Shown here piece after piece: positions 9,461-18,447 of a stretch of 64,000 nt of DNA. The stretch lies in contig NZ_CP016616.1 in assembly GCF_002741015.1 (NCBI RefSeq), positions 169,501 to 233,500 on the forward strand, written 5' to 3'. This stretch comes from Microvirga ossetica. GTDB lineage: Bacteria > Pseudomonadota > Alphaproteobacteria > Rhizobiales > Beijerinckiaceae. How positions within the stretch are numbered: the first letter of the stretch is position 1; each line of letters begins with the position of its first letter. Under the pieces are notes generated by a model. It ran no database searches. It worked only from the letters and a program-made list of their open reading frames with translations, and was not told the DNA's origin. Position numbers and translations under genes: made by a program.

Positions 9461-9488
9461 AAAAAAGGCAGCCGGTCGCCCGACTGCC
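9461..9488 (-). terminator. Rho-independent terminator of the BMP transporter operon
   Basis: Read on the minus strand, a GC-rich hairpin (GGCAGTCGGG, loop, CCGGCTGCC) is followed by a run of six T. It lies 25 bases after the stop of the binding-protein gene. Confidence 0.85.
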
Positions 9489-9512
9489 TCCTTGTTCAAG
9501 CCCGCTTAAAAC

Positions 9513-10595
9513 TTATTGCGGGATCTTGTCGTCGATGCCCTTCACGTAGAAGTTCATGCCGAGCACCTGCTCGTCCGAGAGGGCGCCGCTGCCCTTGCAC
9601 TCGATCTCCTTGCCGTCCTGGCCGATGACCGGGCACTTGAAGGGGTTGAGCTTGCCGGACTTGATCGCGGCCTCGGTCTCCTCGGCCAGCTTCTTCACGT
9701 CGTCGGGCATGTTCGTGTAGGGCGACATCACGACCATATGGGCATTGAGACCGCCCCAGGTGTCCTCCGACTTCCAGGTGCCGTCGAGAACGGCCTTGGC
9801 GCGGGCGACGTAATAGTCGGACCAATTGTCGACGATGGCGGTCAGCTGCGCCTTCGGCGCGAAGCGCGCCATGTCGGAGGCCTGGCCGAAGCCGAAGCGG
9901 CCGCGGGCCTCGGCGGCCTGGATCGGCGCCGGGCTGTCGGTATGCTGGGCGAGCATGTCCACGCCCTGGTCGAGCAGGGCCTTGGCGGCGTCACCCTCCT
10001 TCGCGGGGTCATACCAGGAATTGGCCCATACCACCTTGATCTTCACGTTCGGGTTCACCGATTGCGCGCCGAGGTAGAACGCGTTGATGCCCGAGATCAC
10101 TTCCGGAATCGGGAAGGCGCCCACATAGCCGATGGTGTTCGACTTGGTCATCTTTCCGGCGATCTGGCCGATGATGTAGCGGCCCTCGTGGAACTTTGCC
10201 GCATAGGTCGAGAGGTTCGGAGCCCGCTTGAAGCCGGTGGCGTGCTCGAACTTGATGTTCGGATACTTCTTGGCGACCTTAAGCGTCGGCTCCATGAAGC
10301 CGAAAGAGGTCGTGAAGATCAGGTCGTGGCCAGTGCGAGCCAGCTGCTCGATGGCGCGCTCGGAATCGGCTTCCGGCACGCTCTCGACGAAGGTGGTTGT
10401 CACCTTGCCCGGAAAGGCCTTCTCGATAGCCTGGCGGCCCTGATCGTGCTGGTAGCTCCAGCCGTGATCGCCGACCGGGCCGACATAGATGAAGCCGATC
10501 TTGATCTTGTCCTTCGCCTGCGCGAGCGCGCCGGTCGCGGACAGAGCCAGAACCGTTGCCCCCGCCACGGCCCCAAAGATTTTCCCTGAAAACAT
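9513..10595 (-). CDS. BMP-family ABC transporter substrate-binding protein
   Basis: Periplasmic binding protein of 360 residues from the BMP/PnrA (Med) family, which captures purine nucleosides or related compounds for an ABC importer. A Sec signal peptide is clear (MFSGKIFGAVAGATVLALSA, cleavage after GALAQA). The mature part starts KIKIGFIYVGPVGDHGWSY, the usual nucleoside-binding N-terminus, and later contains DSPAPIQAAEARG and a C-terminal WGGL segment. The start at 10595 follows GAGGGA at good distance. It is the last gene of the set, 103 bases after the permease, and ends before a strong terminator, so it may also have its own promoter. Ligand type is inferred from family and from the paired permeases. 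Confidence 0.9.
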   Translation of the reverse strand: MFSGKIFGAVAGATVLALSATGALAQAKDKIKIGFIYVGPVGDHGWSYQHDQGRQAIEKAFPGKVTTTFVESVPEADSERAIEQLARTGHDLIFTTSFGFMEPTLKVAKKYPNIKFEHATGFKRAPNLSTYAAKFHEGRYIIGQIAGKMTKSNTIGYVGAFPIPEVISGINAFYLGAQSVNPNVKIKVVWANSWYDPAKEGDAAKALLDQGVDMLAQHTDSPAPIQAAEARGRFGFGQASDMARFAPKAQLTAIVDNWSDYYVARAKAVLDGTWKSEDTWGGLNAHMVVMSPYTNMPDDVKKLAEETEAAIKSGKLNPFKCPVIGQDGKEIECKGSGALSDEQVLGMNFYVKGIDDKIPQ

Positions 10596-10698
10596 GCTCG
10601 TTCCCTCGAGTTTAGATTTCCACCATTCCGTCGCAGGTCTTAAGGCTTCTGGCAAGAATTCCTCTGCCTGCGCTTTGATCAGATTAACATCACTTTGC

Positions 10699-11616
10699 TC
10701 ACCGGTCAGGCACGAATGGAACGCCCAGGGATCCCGGCGCTCCGATGGCCCGGCCATGGCGCAGGGAGAGGAGCAGAAGGGCGAGGATGGTCGCCAGATA
10801 AGGCACCGCGGACAGGAGCTGCGACGGCACGCCGAACTGGGCCGCCTGGGCGTGAAGCTGCAGCACGGTCGCAGCTCCGAAGATATAGGCGCCGATCAGC
10901 AGCCAGCCCGGCCGCCAGGCCGCGAAAACCACGAGCGCCAGGGCGATCCAGCCCCGTCCCGCCGTCATGCCCGGCGACCAGAAGCGTGTATAGACGAGCG
11001 CGAGATAAGCACCGGCCAGACCCGAGCAGGCCCCGCCGAACAGGATCGCCGCGAACCTCACGCGCCAGACCGGAAGGCCGAGCGCATTGGCCGAGGTATG
11101 GTTCTCGCCGATGGAGCGCAGGGTCAGTCCGGAACGGGTCCGAGTGAGGTAGATCGCAACCAGGATCGTCAGGGCGATCGAGGCGTAGACGAAGAGATCC
11201 TGCTCAAAAAACAGGCGTCCGATCACGGGGATATCGCTCAAGAGGGGGATGTCGATATGAGCAACGGGATCACGCCGCGCGCCGACGAAGGGGGCGCCGA
11301 TCAGGCCCGACAATCCGAGGCCGAAAATGGTCACGGCCAGTCCCGACCCCACCTGGTTCGCGGCGAAGCCCAGCACGACGAGCGCGAACAGGGACGCCAT
11401 CAGCGCGCCTGCCAGCATGCCGGCCGCGACGCCCAGGAATGTGGAGTTGAACGTCACGGCGGCGGCGAAGCTGCAGGCGGCACCCATCGCCATCATCCCC
11501 TCGACGCCGAGGTTCAGCACGCCCGAGCGCTCGGTCACGAGCTCGCCCAAGGCCGCGATCAGCAGCGGCGTAGACGCCGTGACGATGGTGAGCAGGATGG
11601 CTTCGAAAGTGGTCAT
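10699..11616 (-). CDS. ABC transporter permease (nucleoside/sugar type, second subunit)
   Basis: Inner-membrane permease of 305 residues in the BPD_transp_2 family, close to YufQ/NupQ-type subunits. Start MTTFEAILLTIVTASTPLLIAALGELVTERSGVLNLGVEGMM contains the family's signature NLGVEG that contacts the ATPase region; about eight hydrophobic helices follow. Its start codon overlaps the stop of the upstream permease by four bases (ATGA), so the two are translationally coupled. With its partner it forms the channel through which the substrate from the BMP binding protein passes. Confidence 0.9.
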   Translation of the reverse strand: MTTFEAILLTIVTASTPLLIAALGELVTERSGVLNLGVEGMMAMGAACSFAAAVTFNSTFLGVAAGMLAGALMASLFALVVLGFAANQVGSGLAVTIFGLGLSGLIGAPFVGARRDPVAHIDIPLLSDIPVIGRLFFEQDLFVYASIALTILVAIYLTRTRSGLTLRSIGENHTSANALGLPVWRVRFAAILFGGACSGLAGAYLALVYTRFWSPGMTAGRGWIALALVVFAAWRPGWLLIGAYIFGAATVLQLHAQAAQFGVPSQLLSAVPYLATILALLLLSLRHGRAIGAPGSLGVPFVPDR

Positions 11617-12689
11617 TTGCCCCCTCCCCGTGTCACGAAACGAATGCGGTGGCTGACGAGCGCATCGGCGGCCAGAACGCAGAGCAGCAGGATGCCCTGG
11701 AAAGCCTGCGTGAGATCGAGCGGCAGCTTCAGCAGAATCTGCGCGCTCTCGCCGCCGATGAAGGTGAGCGCTACCACCAGGGCTGCGACCAGGATGCCGA
11801 TGGGGTTGAGCCGGCCGAGAAACGCCACGGTGATGGCCGTGAAGCCATAGCCGGGAGAAATCGACGGCTGCAGCTGGCCGATCTGCCCCGAAACCTCCGA
11901 AATGCCGGCGAGCCCCGCCAGCCCGCCCGAGATCGCGAACACCGCCATCGTGGTCGATTTGGAGCTGAAGCCGGCAAACCGCGCGGCACGCGGCGCGTCG
12001 CCCGTCAGCTTCAGGCGATAGCCGAACAGCGTCCGCCCCAGGATCACGGCCGTCGCCAGAACGGCGATGAGCGCGAACACGGCTCCAAAATGAACGCGTC
12101 CGCCCTCGAAGATCGGGTGCAGCGTTGCGGAGGGATCGAAGGTCACGGATTGCGGAAAGTTGAAGCCCTTCGGATCGCGCCAGGGTCCGCGCACCAGATA
12201 ATCGAGCACGAGCTGCGCGACATAGACTAGCATCAGGCTGGTCAGGATCTCGTTGACGCCGAAGCGGGTCTTCAGGAAGGCAGGGATGAGCCCGTAGAGC
12301 GCACCACCGATGACGCCGAGGAGCAGCATGAGCGGCAGTACCCAGAAGCCGGCCTCCGTGCCGTGGGTTTTCAGCGCGAGCCAGCTGCCGAGCACGGCGC
12401 CGATGACGTATTGGCCCTCGGCGCCGATGTTCCAGAGATTGGCGCGAAAGCAGTAGGAGAGACCGATGGCGATGAGCGCCAGCGGCGTTGCCTTGACGAC
12501 GAGCTCCTGCAGCGACCAGGGATCGCTGAGTGGCTGAAGCACATAGACGTCGAAGGCCGCAATGGGCGAGCGCCCCATCAGCCAGATGACGAAGCCGGCG
12601 ATGAGGAACGCGGTGATGAAAGCGGTAACCGGCGCAAGCGCGCGCATCGCGGGCGAGACATGGGGGCGGGGCGTCAGCTCAAACCGCAT
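11613..12689 (-). CDS. ABC transporter permease (nucleoside/sugar type, first subunit)
   Basis: Inner-membrane permease of 358 residues, YufP/NupP-like (BPD_transp_2), with nine or ten predicted helices and the signature FRANLWNIGAEGQY near residue 85. The start at 12689 (MRFELTPRPH) is chosen for its GGAGG site six bases upstream; the frame continues eight codons further back. It overlaps the ATPase gene by 11 bases and the next permease by four, typical of a single operon. Confidence 0.9.
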   Translation of the reverse strand: MRFELTPRPHVSPAMRALAPVTAFITAFLIAGFVIWLMGRSPIAAFDVYVLQPLSDPWSLQELVVKATPLALIAIGLSYCFRANLWNIGAEGQYVIGAVLGSWLALKTHGTEAGFWVLPLMLLLGVIGGALYGLIPAFLKTRFGVNEILTSLMLVYVAQLVLDYLVRGPWRDPKGFNFPQSVTFDPSATLHPIFEGGRVHFGAVFALIAVLATAVILGRTLFGYRLKLTGDAPRAARFAGFSSKSTTMAVFAISGGLAGLAGISEVSGQIGQLQPSISPGYGFTAITVAFLGRLNPIGILVAALVVALTFIGGESAQILLKLPLDLTQAFQGILLLCVLAADALVSHRIRFVTRGGGK

Positions 12690-14226
12690 GGACGCCTCCG
12701 GAAGCTTGCGCAACGCCTAGCATTTCAAGGCCCACGGCCTCCTTGGTCCATTCGCCGATGGGTCTGAGCGGGCTCAAATGCCCCTGGTGGATCACCGCCA
12801 TCCGGTCCGCCACCTCGAACAGCTCGTCGAGGTCCTGGCTCACGACCACGACGGCACTGCCCTGCCGGGCGAGATCGACGAGAGCCTGACGGATGAGACG
12901 GGCGGCGCCGGCATCGACGCCCCAGGTCGGCTGGTCGACGACGATCAGCTTCGGCTTGCGGATGATCTCGCGGCCGATCACGAATTTCTGCAGGTTGCCG
13001 CCGGAGAGTTTTCGCGCCTGTGGGTCGCCTTCGGGCGTGCGCACGTCGAAACTCTGGACGATCGAGCGGGCGAGCCGCTTGGCCGCGTTGAGCAGGATGA
13101 AGCCCGAGCGGCTCACTTCCGCGGCCGCGTGGGATATCAGGGTGTTTTCGCTCAAGCGATGGGTCGGCGCGGCTGCGTGGCCCAGGCGCTCCTCGGGCAC
13201 GAAGGCAGCACCCAGCCGGCGCCTTGCATCGATACCCGCAGTCCCGGACGGCCGTCCCGCGATGACGACGGCATCCGGCCGATCCGCCAGGCGCTCGCCG
13301 GAGAGCGCAGCGAAAAGCTCGGTCTGGCCGTTGCCGGCAATGCCCGCGATGCCGACGACCTCGCCCGCCCTGGCCGTGAGGTTGATATCACGCAGCGCCT
13401 GGCCGTGCAGCCCGGCGGGCGACATGGAAAGAGCCGCGACCCTGAGCATCTCGCCTTCCGGGTGGTGCGGCGCATCGGTGCGGATCTCGCCGACCTCGCT
13501 GCCGACCATGAGAGCTGCGATCTCGCGGGCGCTGCTGGCGCGGGGGTCGATGGTGGAGACCACGCGCCCGGCGCGCAGGATCGTGGCGCGGCGGCAGAGA
13601 CGGCGCACCTCCTCCAGCTTGTGGGAGATGTAGAGGATCGAGCAGCCCTCGGCCGAGAGCCGGTCGAGCGTCGTGAACAGATGCTCGGCCTCCTGCGGCG
13701 TGAGCACGGAGGTCGGCTCGTCGAGGATCAGCAGGCGCGGGTTCTGGAGAAGGCAGCGGACGATCTCAATGCGCTGCCGCTCGCCCGCCGACAGGGTCCA
13801 GACCGCCCGGTCGGCATCGAGCGCCAGACCGTAGGTATGGCTGATCTCACCAAGCTTGCTGCGGACGGTCGAGAGGTTCCAGTCGCCGGAGAGCGCGACC
13901 GCGATGTTCTCGGCCACCGTCAGCTCGTCGAAGAGCGAGAAGTGCTGGAACACCATCCCGAGGCCGAGATTTCGCGCCTCGACCGGAGAGGCGATGGACA
14001 CGGGGCGCCCTTCCCAGCGGATCTCGCCGGCGCTCGGCTCAATGACGCCGTAGAGGATCTTCACCAGCGTCGACTTGCCGGCTCCGTTCTCTCCGAGAAG
14101 CGCGTGGATCTCTCCCGGCTCGATCGAAAGATCGATCCCGTCATTGGCGAGAAGGTCGCCATAGCGCTTGCTGATCCCTTTAAGCTCGACGAGGGGCGGC
14201 CCCGAGGATGATAGGTCTGCCTTCAC
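12679..14226 (-). CDS. ABC transporter ATP-binding protein, double ATPase (nucleoside type)
   Basis: Cytoplasmic ATPase of 515 residues with two fused ABC domains, the pattern of RbsA/YufO proteins. First domain: Walker A GENGAGKST, signature LSAGERQRIEI and Walker B LLILDEPTSVL. Second domain: a degenerate Walker A (GIAGNGQTELF), as is normal in this class, then LSGGNLQKFVIGREI. It powers import through the two downstream permeases. GTG at 14226 is taken as the start. It is the first gene of the four-gene operon; the divergent monooxygenase gene starts 212 bases away, leaving room for both promoters. Confidence 0.92.
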   Translation of the reverse strand: MKADLSSSGPPLVELKGISKRYGDLLANDGIDLSIEPGEIHALLGENGAGKSTLVKILYGVIEPSAGEIRWEGRPVSIASPVEARNLGLGMVFQHFSLFDELTVAENIAVALSGDWNLSTVRSKLGEISHTYGLALDADRAVWTLSAGERQRIEIVRCLLQNPRLLILDEPTSVLTPQEAEHLFTTLDRLSAEGCSILYISHKLEEVRRLCRRATILRAGRVVSTIDPRASSAREIAALMVGSEVGEIRTDAPHHPEGEMLRVAALSMSPAGLHGQALRDINLTARAGEVVGIAGIAGNGQTELFAALSGERLADRPDAVVIAGRPSGTAGIDARRRLGAAFVPEERLGHAAAPTHRLSENTLISHAAAEVSRSGFILLNAAKRLARSIVQSFDVRTPEGDPQARKLSGGNLQKFVIGREIIRKPKLIVVDQPTWGVDAGAARLIRQALVDLARQGSAVVVVSQDLDELFEVADRMAVIHQGHLSPLRPIGEWTKEAVGLEMLGVAQASGGVHAV

Positions 14227-14438
14227 ACAAGCGTCTCTGACTTAAGGGTTGCAGCCGGGTAGGAATATGCACATGGATGACGGCCCGTACGGAACTTGGC
14301 AAGTAATCTTGGCAAGTGCCGCCCGGTTCGCCCTCCCCTATGGATCGATCATAGGGAGGCGGTGCGCCGGTCGGCAATGGCGAATCCGTGCTTTACTGTG
14401 AGTCTGCGAACCGTCCACAACCTGATGGTGAAAGCCCC

Positions 14439-15647
14439 GTGAGCGAAAGGACCTATAACATTGCCGTGGTCGGTGCCGGAGCCGTGGGCCTGAGCGCCGC
14501 GCTCGCCTTCGCCCGCGACGGCTTCGACACGGTGCTCGTCGGCGGTCTCGATACACGCCGCGACGGTCGGACGGTTGCGCTCCTCAACGGTTCGGTGCGC
14601 TTCCTGGAAGCGCTCGGGGCCTGGCCGGAACTCGTCAGGAACGCGGCGCCGCTCGAAACGATGCGCATCGTCGACGATACGGGCAGCCTGTTCCGGCCGC
14701 CGCCGGCCGCGTTCCGGGCCGGAGAGATCGGCCTCGACGCCTTCGGCTGGAACATCGAGAACGTCACGCTCGTCGAAACCCTCGCCGAGGCGGCGCGGGC
14801 TTGCGCGAAACTGACACTCGTGCCGGCCTTCGCGACCGGCTTCGAAACCGACGGGAAGGGCGCAACCCTGACCCTTGCCGACGGCAAGACGCTCAAAGCG
14901 AGCCTCGTAGTCGCCGGGGACGGACGCAATTCCAAGCTGCGCCAGATCGCCGGGATCGAAACCCAGACGTGGTCCTACCCGCAATCTGCGGTCACGGTCA
15001 TCCTGGCCCATGACCGGGAGCATCGCGAGACCTCGACCGAGTTCCACACCCGCCACGGTCCGTTCACCCTGGTACCCCTGCCCGGCCGCCGCTCGAGCCT
15101 CGTCTGGGTGACGAGCAAGAGCGAGGCGGAACGGCTGTCGCAGCTCGATGACGGGGCATTGGCGCTCGCCATCGAGCGGCAGGCGCAATCGCACCTGGGA
15201 GCCATGCGCATCGACGGACCGCGCGGGCTCGTGCCCATGAGCGGATTATCGGTCAACCGCTACCGGGCGCAGCATCTCGCCCTCGTCGGCGAGGCGGCGC
15301 ATGTTTTCCCGCCCATCGGCGCGCAGGGCCTCAATCTCGGCTTCCGGGATGTCGCGTCCTTGCGGGACGCGGTGGTGGATGGGCGCGACGAGGGCCACGA
15401 TCCGGGATCGGACGAGACCCTGGACCGCTACCAGCGCAACCGCGATCTCGATGTCCGCCTGCGCACTGCCGCCGTGGACGGGCTGAACCGAACCCTGCTG
15501 ACCGGCATGCTCCCCACGGACTTCCTGCGCGGAGCGGGCCTTCTGGCGCTCAGCAATATCGGCCCCCTGCGCCGGATCGTCATGCGCGAAGGCGTCCTCC
15601 CGCGCTTCAGCGTGCCTCGACTGATGCGGGGTCATTCGCCTGTTTAA
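14439..15647 (+). CDS. UbiH/UbiF/COQ6-type FAD-dependent hydroxylase
   Basis: Flavoprotein monooxygenase of 402 residues, probably hydroxylating the aromatic ring of a ubiquinone precursor at the inner membrane. The N-terminal dinucleotide fold has VVGAGAVGLSAALA, the middle DG motif is VAGDGRNSKLR, and the FAD ribityl motif is GEAAHVFPPIGAQGLNLG, matching the UbiH family signature (with GEAAH, a common alphaproteobacterial form of GDAAH). GTG at 14439 is chosen; the frame is open 17 codons upstream. Which ring position it hydroxylates cannot be told, since alphaproteobacterial members vary. It stands alone between divergent and convergent neighbours. Confidence 0.87.
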   Translation: MSERTYNIAVVGAGAVGLSAALAFARDGFDTVLVGGLDTRRDGRTVALLNGSVRFLEALGAWPELVRNAAPLETMRIVDDTGSLFRPPPAAFRAGEIGLDAFGWNIENVTLVETLAEAARACAKLTLVPAFATGFETDGKGATLTLADGKTLKASLVVAGDGRNSKLRQIAGIETQTWSYPQSAVTVILAHDREHRETSTEFHTRHGPFTLVPLPGRRSSLVWVTSKSEAERLSQLDDGALALAIERQAQSHLGAMRIDGPRGLVPMSGLSVNRYRAQHLALVGEAAHVFPPIGAQGLNLGFRDVASLRDAVVDGRDEGHDPGSDETLDRYQRNRDLDVRLRTAAVDGLNRTLLTGMLPTDFLRGAGLLALSNIGPLRRIVMREGVLPRFSVPRLMRGHSPV

Positions 15648-15661
15648 AGGCAATGACGTCG

Positions 15662-15806
15662 TCACTGTCATCCCGGGGCCGCGAAGCGGAACCCGGGATC
15701 CATAAACACGACGTCTCAAGAATGGGCAGGCAGCATCCCGCTTTGTTCGTCACAGTTAGCGGTTATGGATTCCGGGCTCGACTATGGCCGCCCCGGAATG
15801 ACAGTG
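15662..15806. repeat. Pair of inverted dispersed palindromes (TGTCATTCCGGGG family)
   Basis: CACTGTCATCCCGGGGCCGC at the left returns, inverted, as GGCCGCCCCGGAATGACAGTG at the right, with inner matches GGATCCATAA and TTATGGATTCC. The same core occurs at 25201-25302 and 27811-27866. It fills the gap between the hydroxylase and the convergent AEC transporter. Confidence 0.75.
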
Positions 15807-15838
15807 GATAGCAAGTTCTCAGGCGCAGGCTTCAGCTC

Positions 15839-16810
15839 TCACGGAAAAAGATCGTAAGGCAACGCGCCGGTCTTGGTGGTGAGATAGAGAATTCCCGTCA
15901 GCGTGAACATCGAGACCAGCGTGCCGATGAGGATGCAGGCGGAGGCGCGCTCCACGCCCACATTGTACTGCGTCGAGATGACGAAGATGTTCAGGGCCGG
16001 CGGCAGCGCCGCCATGATCATGGCGGCATAGGTCCAGGCCGGTCCGAAATCGCCCACGGCCGAAAGCACGACCCATACCAGGAGCGGGTGCAGGATCAGC
16101 TTGATGAAGACGAGGATCGGCACTTCGCCGGGCATCTGCCGCATGGGCCGCAGAGCCACCGTCACGCCGAGGATGAACAGGGCACAGGGCGCCGCCGCTC
16201 CGGCGAGCCAGGTCACGATCTGATCGATGGATTGCGGCAGCTGGAGATGCAGGTAGCTTGCCGCGATGCCTGCGGCCGTCGCCACGTTGAAGGGATGCGT
16301 CAGGACCCGCCAGACGATCCGGCGGATCGTCGCCGGCAGGCTGAGCTTGTCGAGGCCCGCCATCGACATCAGCAGCGGCACGACCGAGAACAGGAACAGG
16401 TTGTCGAAGACGAAGATCAGGACGACCGGGGCACTGGCAGCGGCGCCGATCGCCGCGAGAATGAGCGGCGGTCCCATATAGCCGATATTGGAATAGGATC
16501 CGGCCACGCCCTGCACCACCGATTGAGCCATGTCCCGGGTGTAGCGCCAGCCGGTGACGAAGGAGAGCGTAAAGGCGCAGAAGGTCGAGAAGGTGGTGGC
16601 GGCGATGAAGGGCCAGTTGGCCAGCTCATCCAGGGGTTTGTCGGCGATGAGACGGTAGAACAGGCACGGCAGCGCCACGTAGATCAGGAAGAACTGCATC
16701 CAGGCAAGCCCAGCCTCGGGCTGCTTCACCACCCTGCCGCAGAAGAAGCCGAGCCCGATCAGGCCGAAGAAGGGGACGAGCAAATTGAACAGCCCGATCA
16801 GATCGGACAT
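15839..16810 (-). CDS. AEC family transporter (auxin efflux carrier type)
   Basis: Inner-membrane carrier of 323 residues with about ten hydrophobic helices (Mem_trans family). Typical features are the N-terminal LVPFFGLIGLGFFCGR, the conserved YSNIGYMGPPL in the middle, and an Ala-rich helix before CALFILGVTVAL. Characterised bacterial members move malonate, malate or other small organic acids; the substrate here is unknown. The start at 16810 (MSDLIGLFN) has GGAGA closely upstream; the frame extends 27 codons more. The gene is divergent from hspQ. Confidence 0.85.
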   Translation of the reverse strand: MSDLIGLFNLLVPFFGLIGLGFFCGRVVKQPEAGLAWMQFFLIYVALPCLFYRLIADKPLDELANWPFIAATTFSTFCAFTLSFVTGWRYTRDMAQSVVQGVAGSYSNIGYMGPPLILAAIGAAASAPVVLIFVFDNLFLFSVVPLLMSMAGLDKLSLPATIRRIVWRVLTHPFNVATAAGIAASYLHLQLPQSIDQIVTWLAGAAAPCALFILGVTVALRPMRQMPGEVPILVFIKLILHPLLVWVVLSAVGDFGPAWTYAAMIMAALPPALNIFVISTQYNVGVERASACILIGTLVSMFTLTGILYLTTKTGALPYDLFP

Positions 16811-17021
16811 CGGCGTCTCCAAATGGAAGGAATTGGCAGGCCTGAAATGACAGTTTCTTCTGGCAAGGTTCCAACCTTGCGACAATCCCATCTTTCGGAA
16901 GGCCAGCTTTCCCGGAACGCAGGGCTCGGGCGGGGGAAGCGCCCTGCTCTCCTTATCGTGAGAAACGCCGATTTGGAGATTCCCGCCAGGATCTCTATAT
17001 GAAGATCAAGGAGTTAAGACC

Positions 17022-17351
17022 ATGAAAGCGAGTTTAGCCAAATTCGCGATCGGCCAAGTGGTGCGGCACCGGGTGTTCGAGTTCAGGGGGCTGATCTTCG
17101 ATGTCGATCCCGAATTCGACAACACCGAGGAATGGTGGCTGTCGATTCCCGAGGAGGTCCGGCCCCGCAAGGATCAGCCCTTCTATCACCTCTTCGCCGA
17201 AAACGCGGAAACCGAGTACATCGCCTACGTCTCCGAGCAGAACCTTCTGCCGGATCATTCCGGCGAGCCCCTTCGCAATCCGATGATCACGGAACTGTTC
17301 ACGCAGGAGAAGAACGGCGTCTATCGCGCCAAGCCGAGCCTGGCGCACTGA
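17022..17351 (+). CDS. hspQ: Heat shock protein HspQ
   Basis: Protein of 109 residues of the HspQ/YccV family. In enterobacteria HspQ binds hemimethylated DNA, affects DnaA levels and is a specificity factor for Lon protease. Family motifs are GQVVRHRVFEFRGLIFDVDPEF, then EEWW and the DQPFYHLFAEN segment. A perfect AGGAG lies seven bases before the ATG. A strong hairpin terminator follows at 17375-17405. A heat-shock promoter is expected from the family, but no clear RpoH site was identified. Confidence 0.95.
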   Translation: MKASLAKFAIGQVVRHRVFEFRGLIFDVDPEFDNTEEWWLSIPEEVRPRKDQPFYHLFAENAETEYIAYVSEQNLLPDHSGEPLRNPMITELFTQEKNGVYRAKPSLAH

Positions 17352-17374
17352 TTTCCTTGCCTTTGTCGAAAACG

Positions 17375-17405
17375 AAAAACGCCGGGCATCGAGCCCGGCG
17401 TTTTT
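17375..17405. terminator. Bidirectional Rho-independent terminator
   Basis: A perfect 13-bp stem AAAAACGCCGGGC / GCCCGGCGTTTTT with a five-base loop ATCGA. A-tract and T-tract flank the GC core, so it can stop transcription from hspQ (+) and from the convergent IalB-family gene (-). Confidence 0.93.
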
Positions 17406-17425
17406 GTTGGTCCGATAATCCCACC

Positions 17426-18232
17426 TTACGGCTTGGGAGCGGCCGGAGCTGCAGCGCCAGGAACTGCGCCAGGAGCGGCGACGCCGGGGGGAGCAGCGCC
17501 TGCGCCGCTGTTCAGCATCTTCTGGCGCATCTCTTCGCTCTTCTTCTGCAGCTCTTCCTGGAGCTTCTTCTGCTGCTCTTCGAGCACCTTCGGATCGATC
17601 GGCGGACCGTCGAAGGCCTTGCCGAAGCCTGCCGCCGGAACGGCGAAGGTGATCTCGCGGCCCATCTGGTTCTGGACGCTGACGTTCAGGTTGGCGCCCT
17701 TCTTAACGGCGGCGATGAAGTCGTCCTTCACCTGAGCCTCGGCGAAGCAGCCGTTGGGCAGGCACATGACATAGCGGCCGGGGGTCGCCTGACCCTGGTC
17801 GACGGCGAAGCGCAGGCCGGGCTGCAGCAGCAGGCCGAGCGGCATCACGAAGCGGACGACCTTCTGCGGCTGCTGGCCTTTCACGTCATAGACGGCGAGC
17901 GCCAGGACCGGCTGGCCCTGATCCGAGACGAAGTCGCGGGTGGTGTAGCAGATCTCGGTGTTGGTGTTCTGGTCCTTGCCGCAGACCTTCGTCCATTCCG
18001 GCTGGGACGGCTCGGCCTTCACCTGCACGACCGTGGGGCCGGCACCCTGCTGCGCCGGAGCAGCGCCCGGAGCAGGCTGCTGCGGGGCCGGAGCGGCAGG
18101 ACGGGCCGGCTGGGCCGCCGGGCGCTGGGCCGGAGCGGTCTGAGCCAGAACGGGTGCGCTCACCAGAAGAGCCAGGGCGGTCGCCAGGCTACGGGTCCCC
18201 CTCAGGCTCGCGAAGCGTGTCGCGAAAGACAT
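17426..18232 (-). CDS. Invasion-associated locus B (IalB) family protein
   Basis: Secreted or periplasmic protein of 268 residues. A Sec signal peptide (to about SAPVLAQ) is followed by an Ala/Pro/Gln-rich linker to residue 65, then the IalB domain with WTKVCGKDQ, CYTTRDF, VMPLGLLLQPG and the CLPNGCFAEAQ cysteine pair. The C-terminus is a charged coiled coil (EEQQKKLQEELQKKSEEMRQKM) and a second Ala/Pro tail. IalB was named for erythrocyte invasion in Bartonella, but the family is widespread in free-living Hyphomicrobiales, where its role is unclear. GAGAGGA lies just before the ATG. Confidence 0.9.
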   Translation of the reverse strand: MSFATRFASLRGTRSLATALALLVSAPVLAQTAPAQRPAAQPARPAAPAPQQPAPGAAPAQQGAGPTVVQVKAEPSQPEWTKVCGKDQNTNTEICYTTRDFVSDQGQPVLALAVYDVKGQQPQKVVRFVMPLGLLLQPGLRFAVDQGQATPGRYVMCLPNGCFAEAQVKDDFIAAVKKGANLNVSVQNQMGREITFAVPAAGFGKAFDGPPIDPKVLEEQQKKLQEELQKKSEEMRQKMLNSGAGAAPPGVAAPGAVPGAAAPAAPKP

Positions 18233-18447
18233 ATGTTTGATCCTCTCAGTCGAAAGACCGGCTTTCGAATAGGCCGTTTATCCGGCGCGTTCTTAACCTA
18301 TGATGACGTGGTCAAATCCTTGCCGAATGTGGCGAAGACAAGACGTGTGGCGCTCCTTTAACCTTTCGCGTGGTAGGTTTCCAGTCACCTCGGGCAATTT
18401 TCTGTACAACATTGCCCCCATCCATGCAGTCTCGTATCGGGAGCATC

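Noticed and set aside
9516..10589. Long + strand frame opposite the BMP binding-protein gene
   Set aside because: Antisense artefact, no ribosome site and no domain.
12900..13400. Degenerate second Walker A in the double ABC ATPase as a sign of damage
   Set aside because: A changed second P-loop is normal for RbsA/YufO-type fused ATPases.
12778..14211. Long + strand frame opposite the double ABC ATPase
   Set aside because: It mirrors the ATPase gene; the high third-position GC of that gene keeps the antisense frame open.
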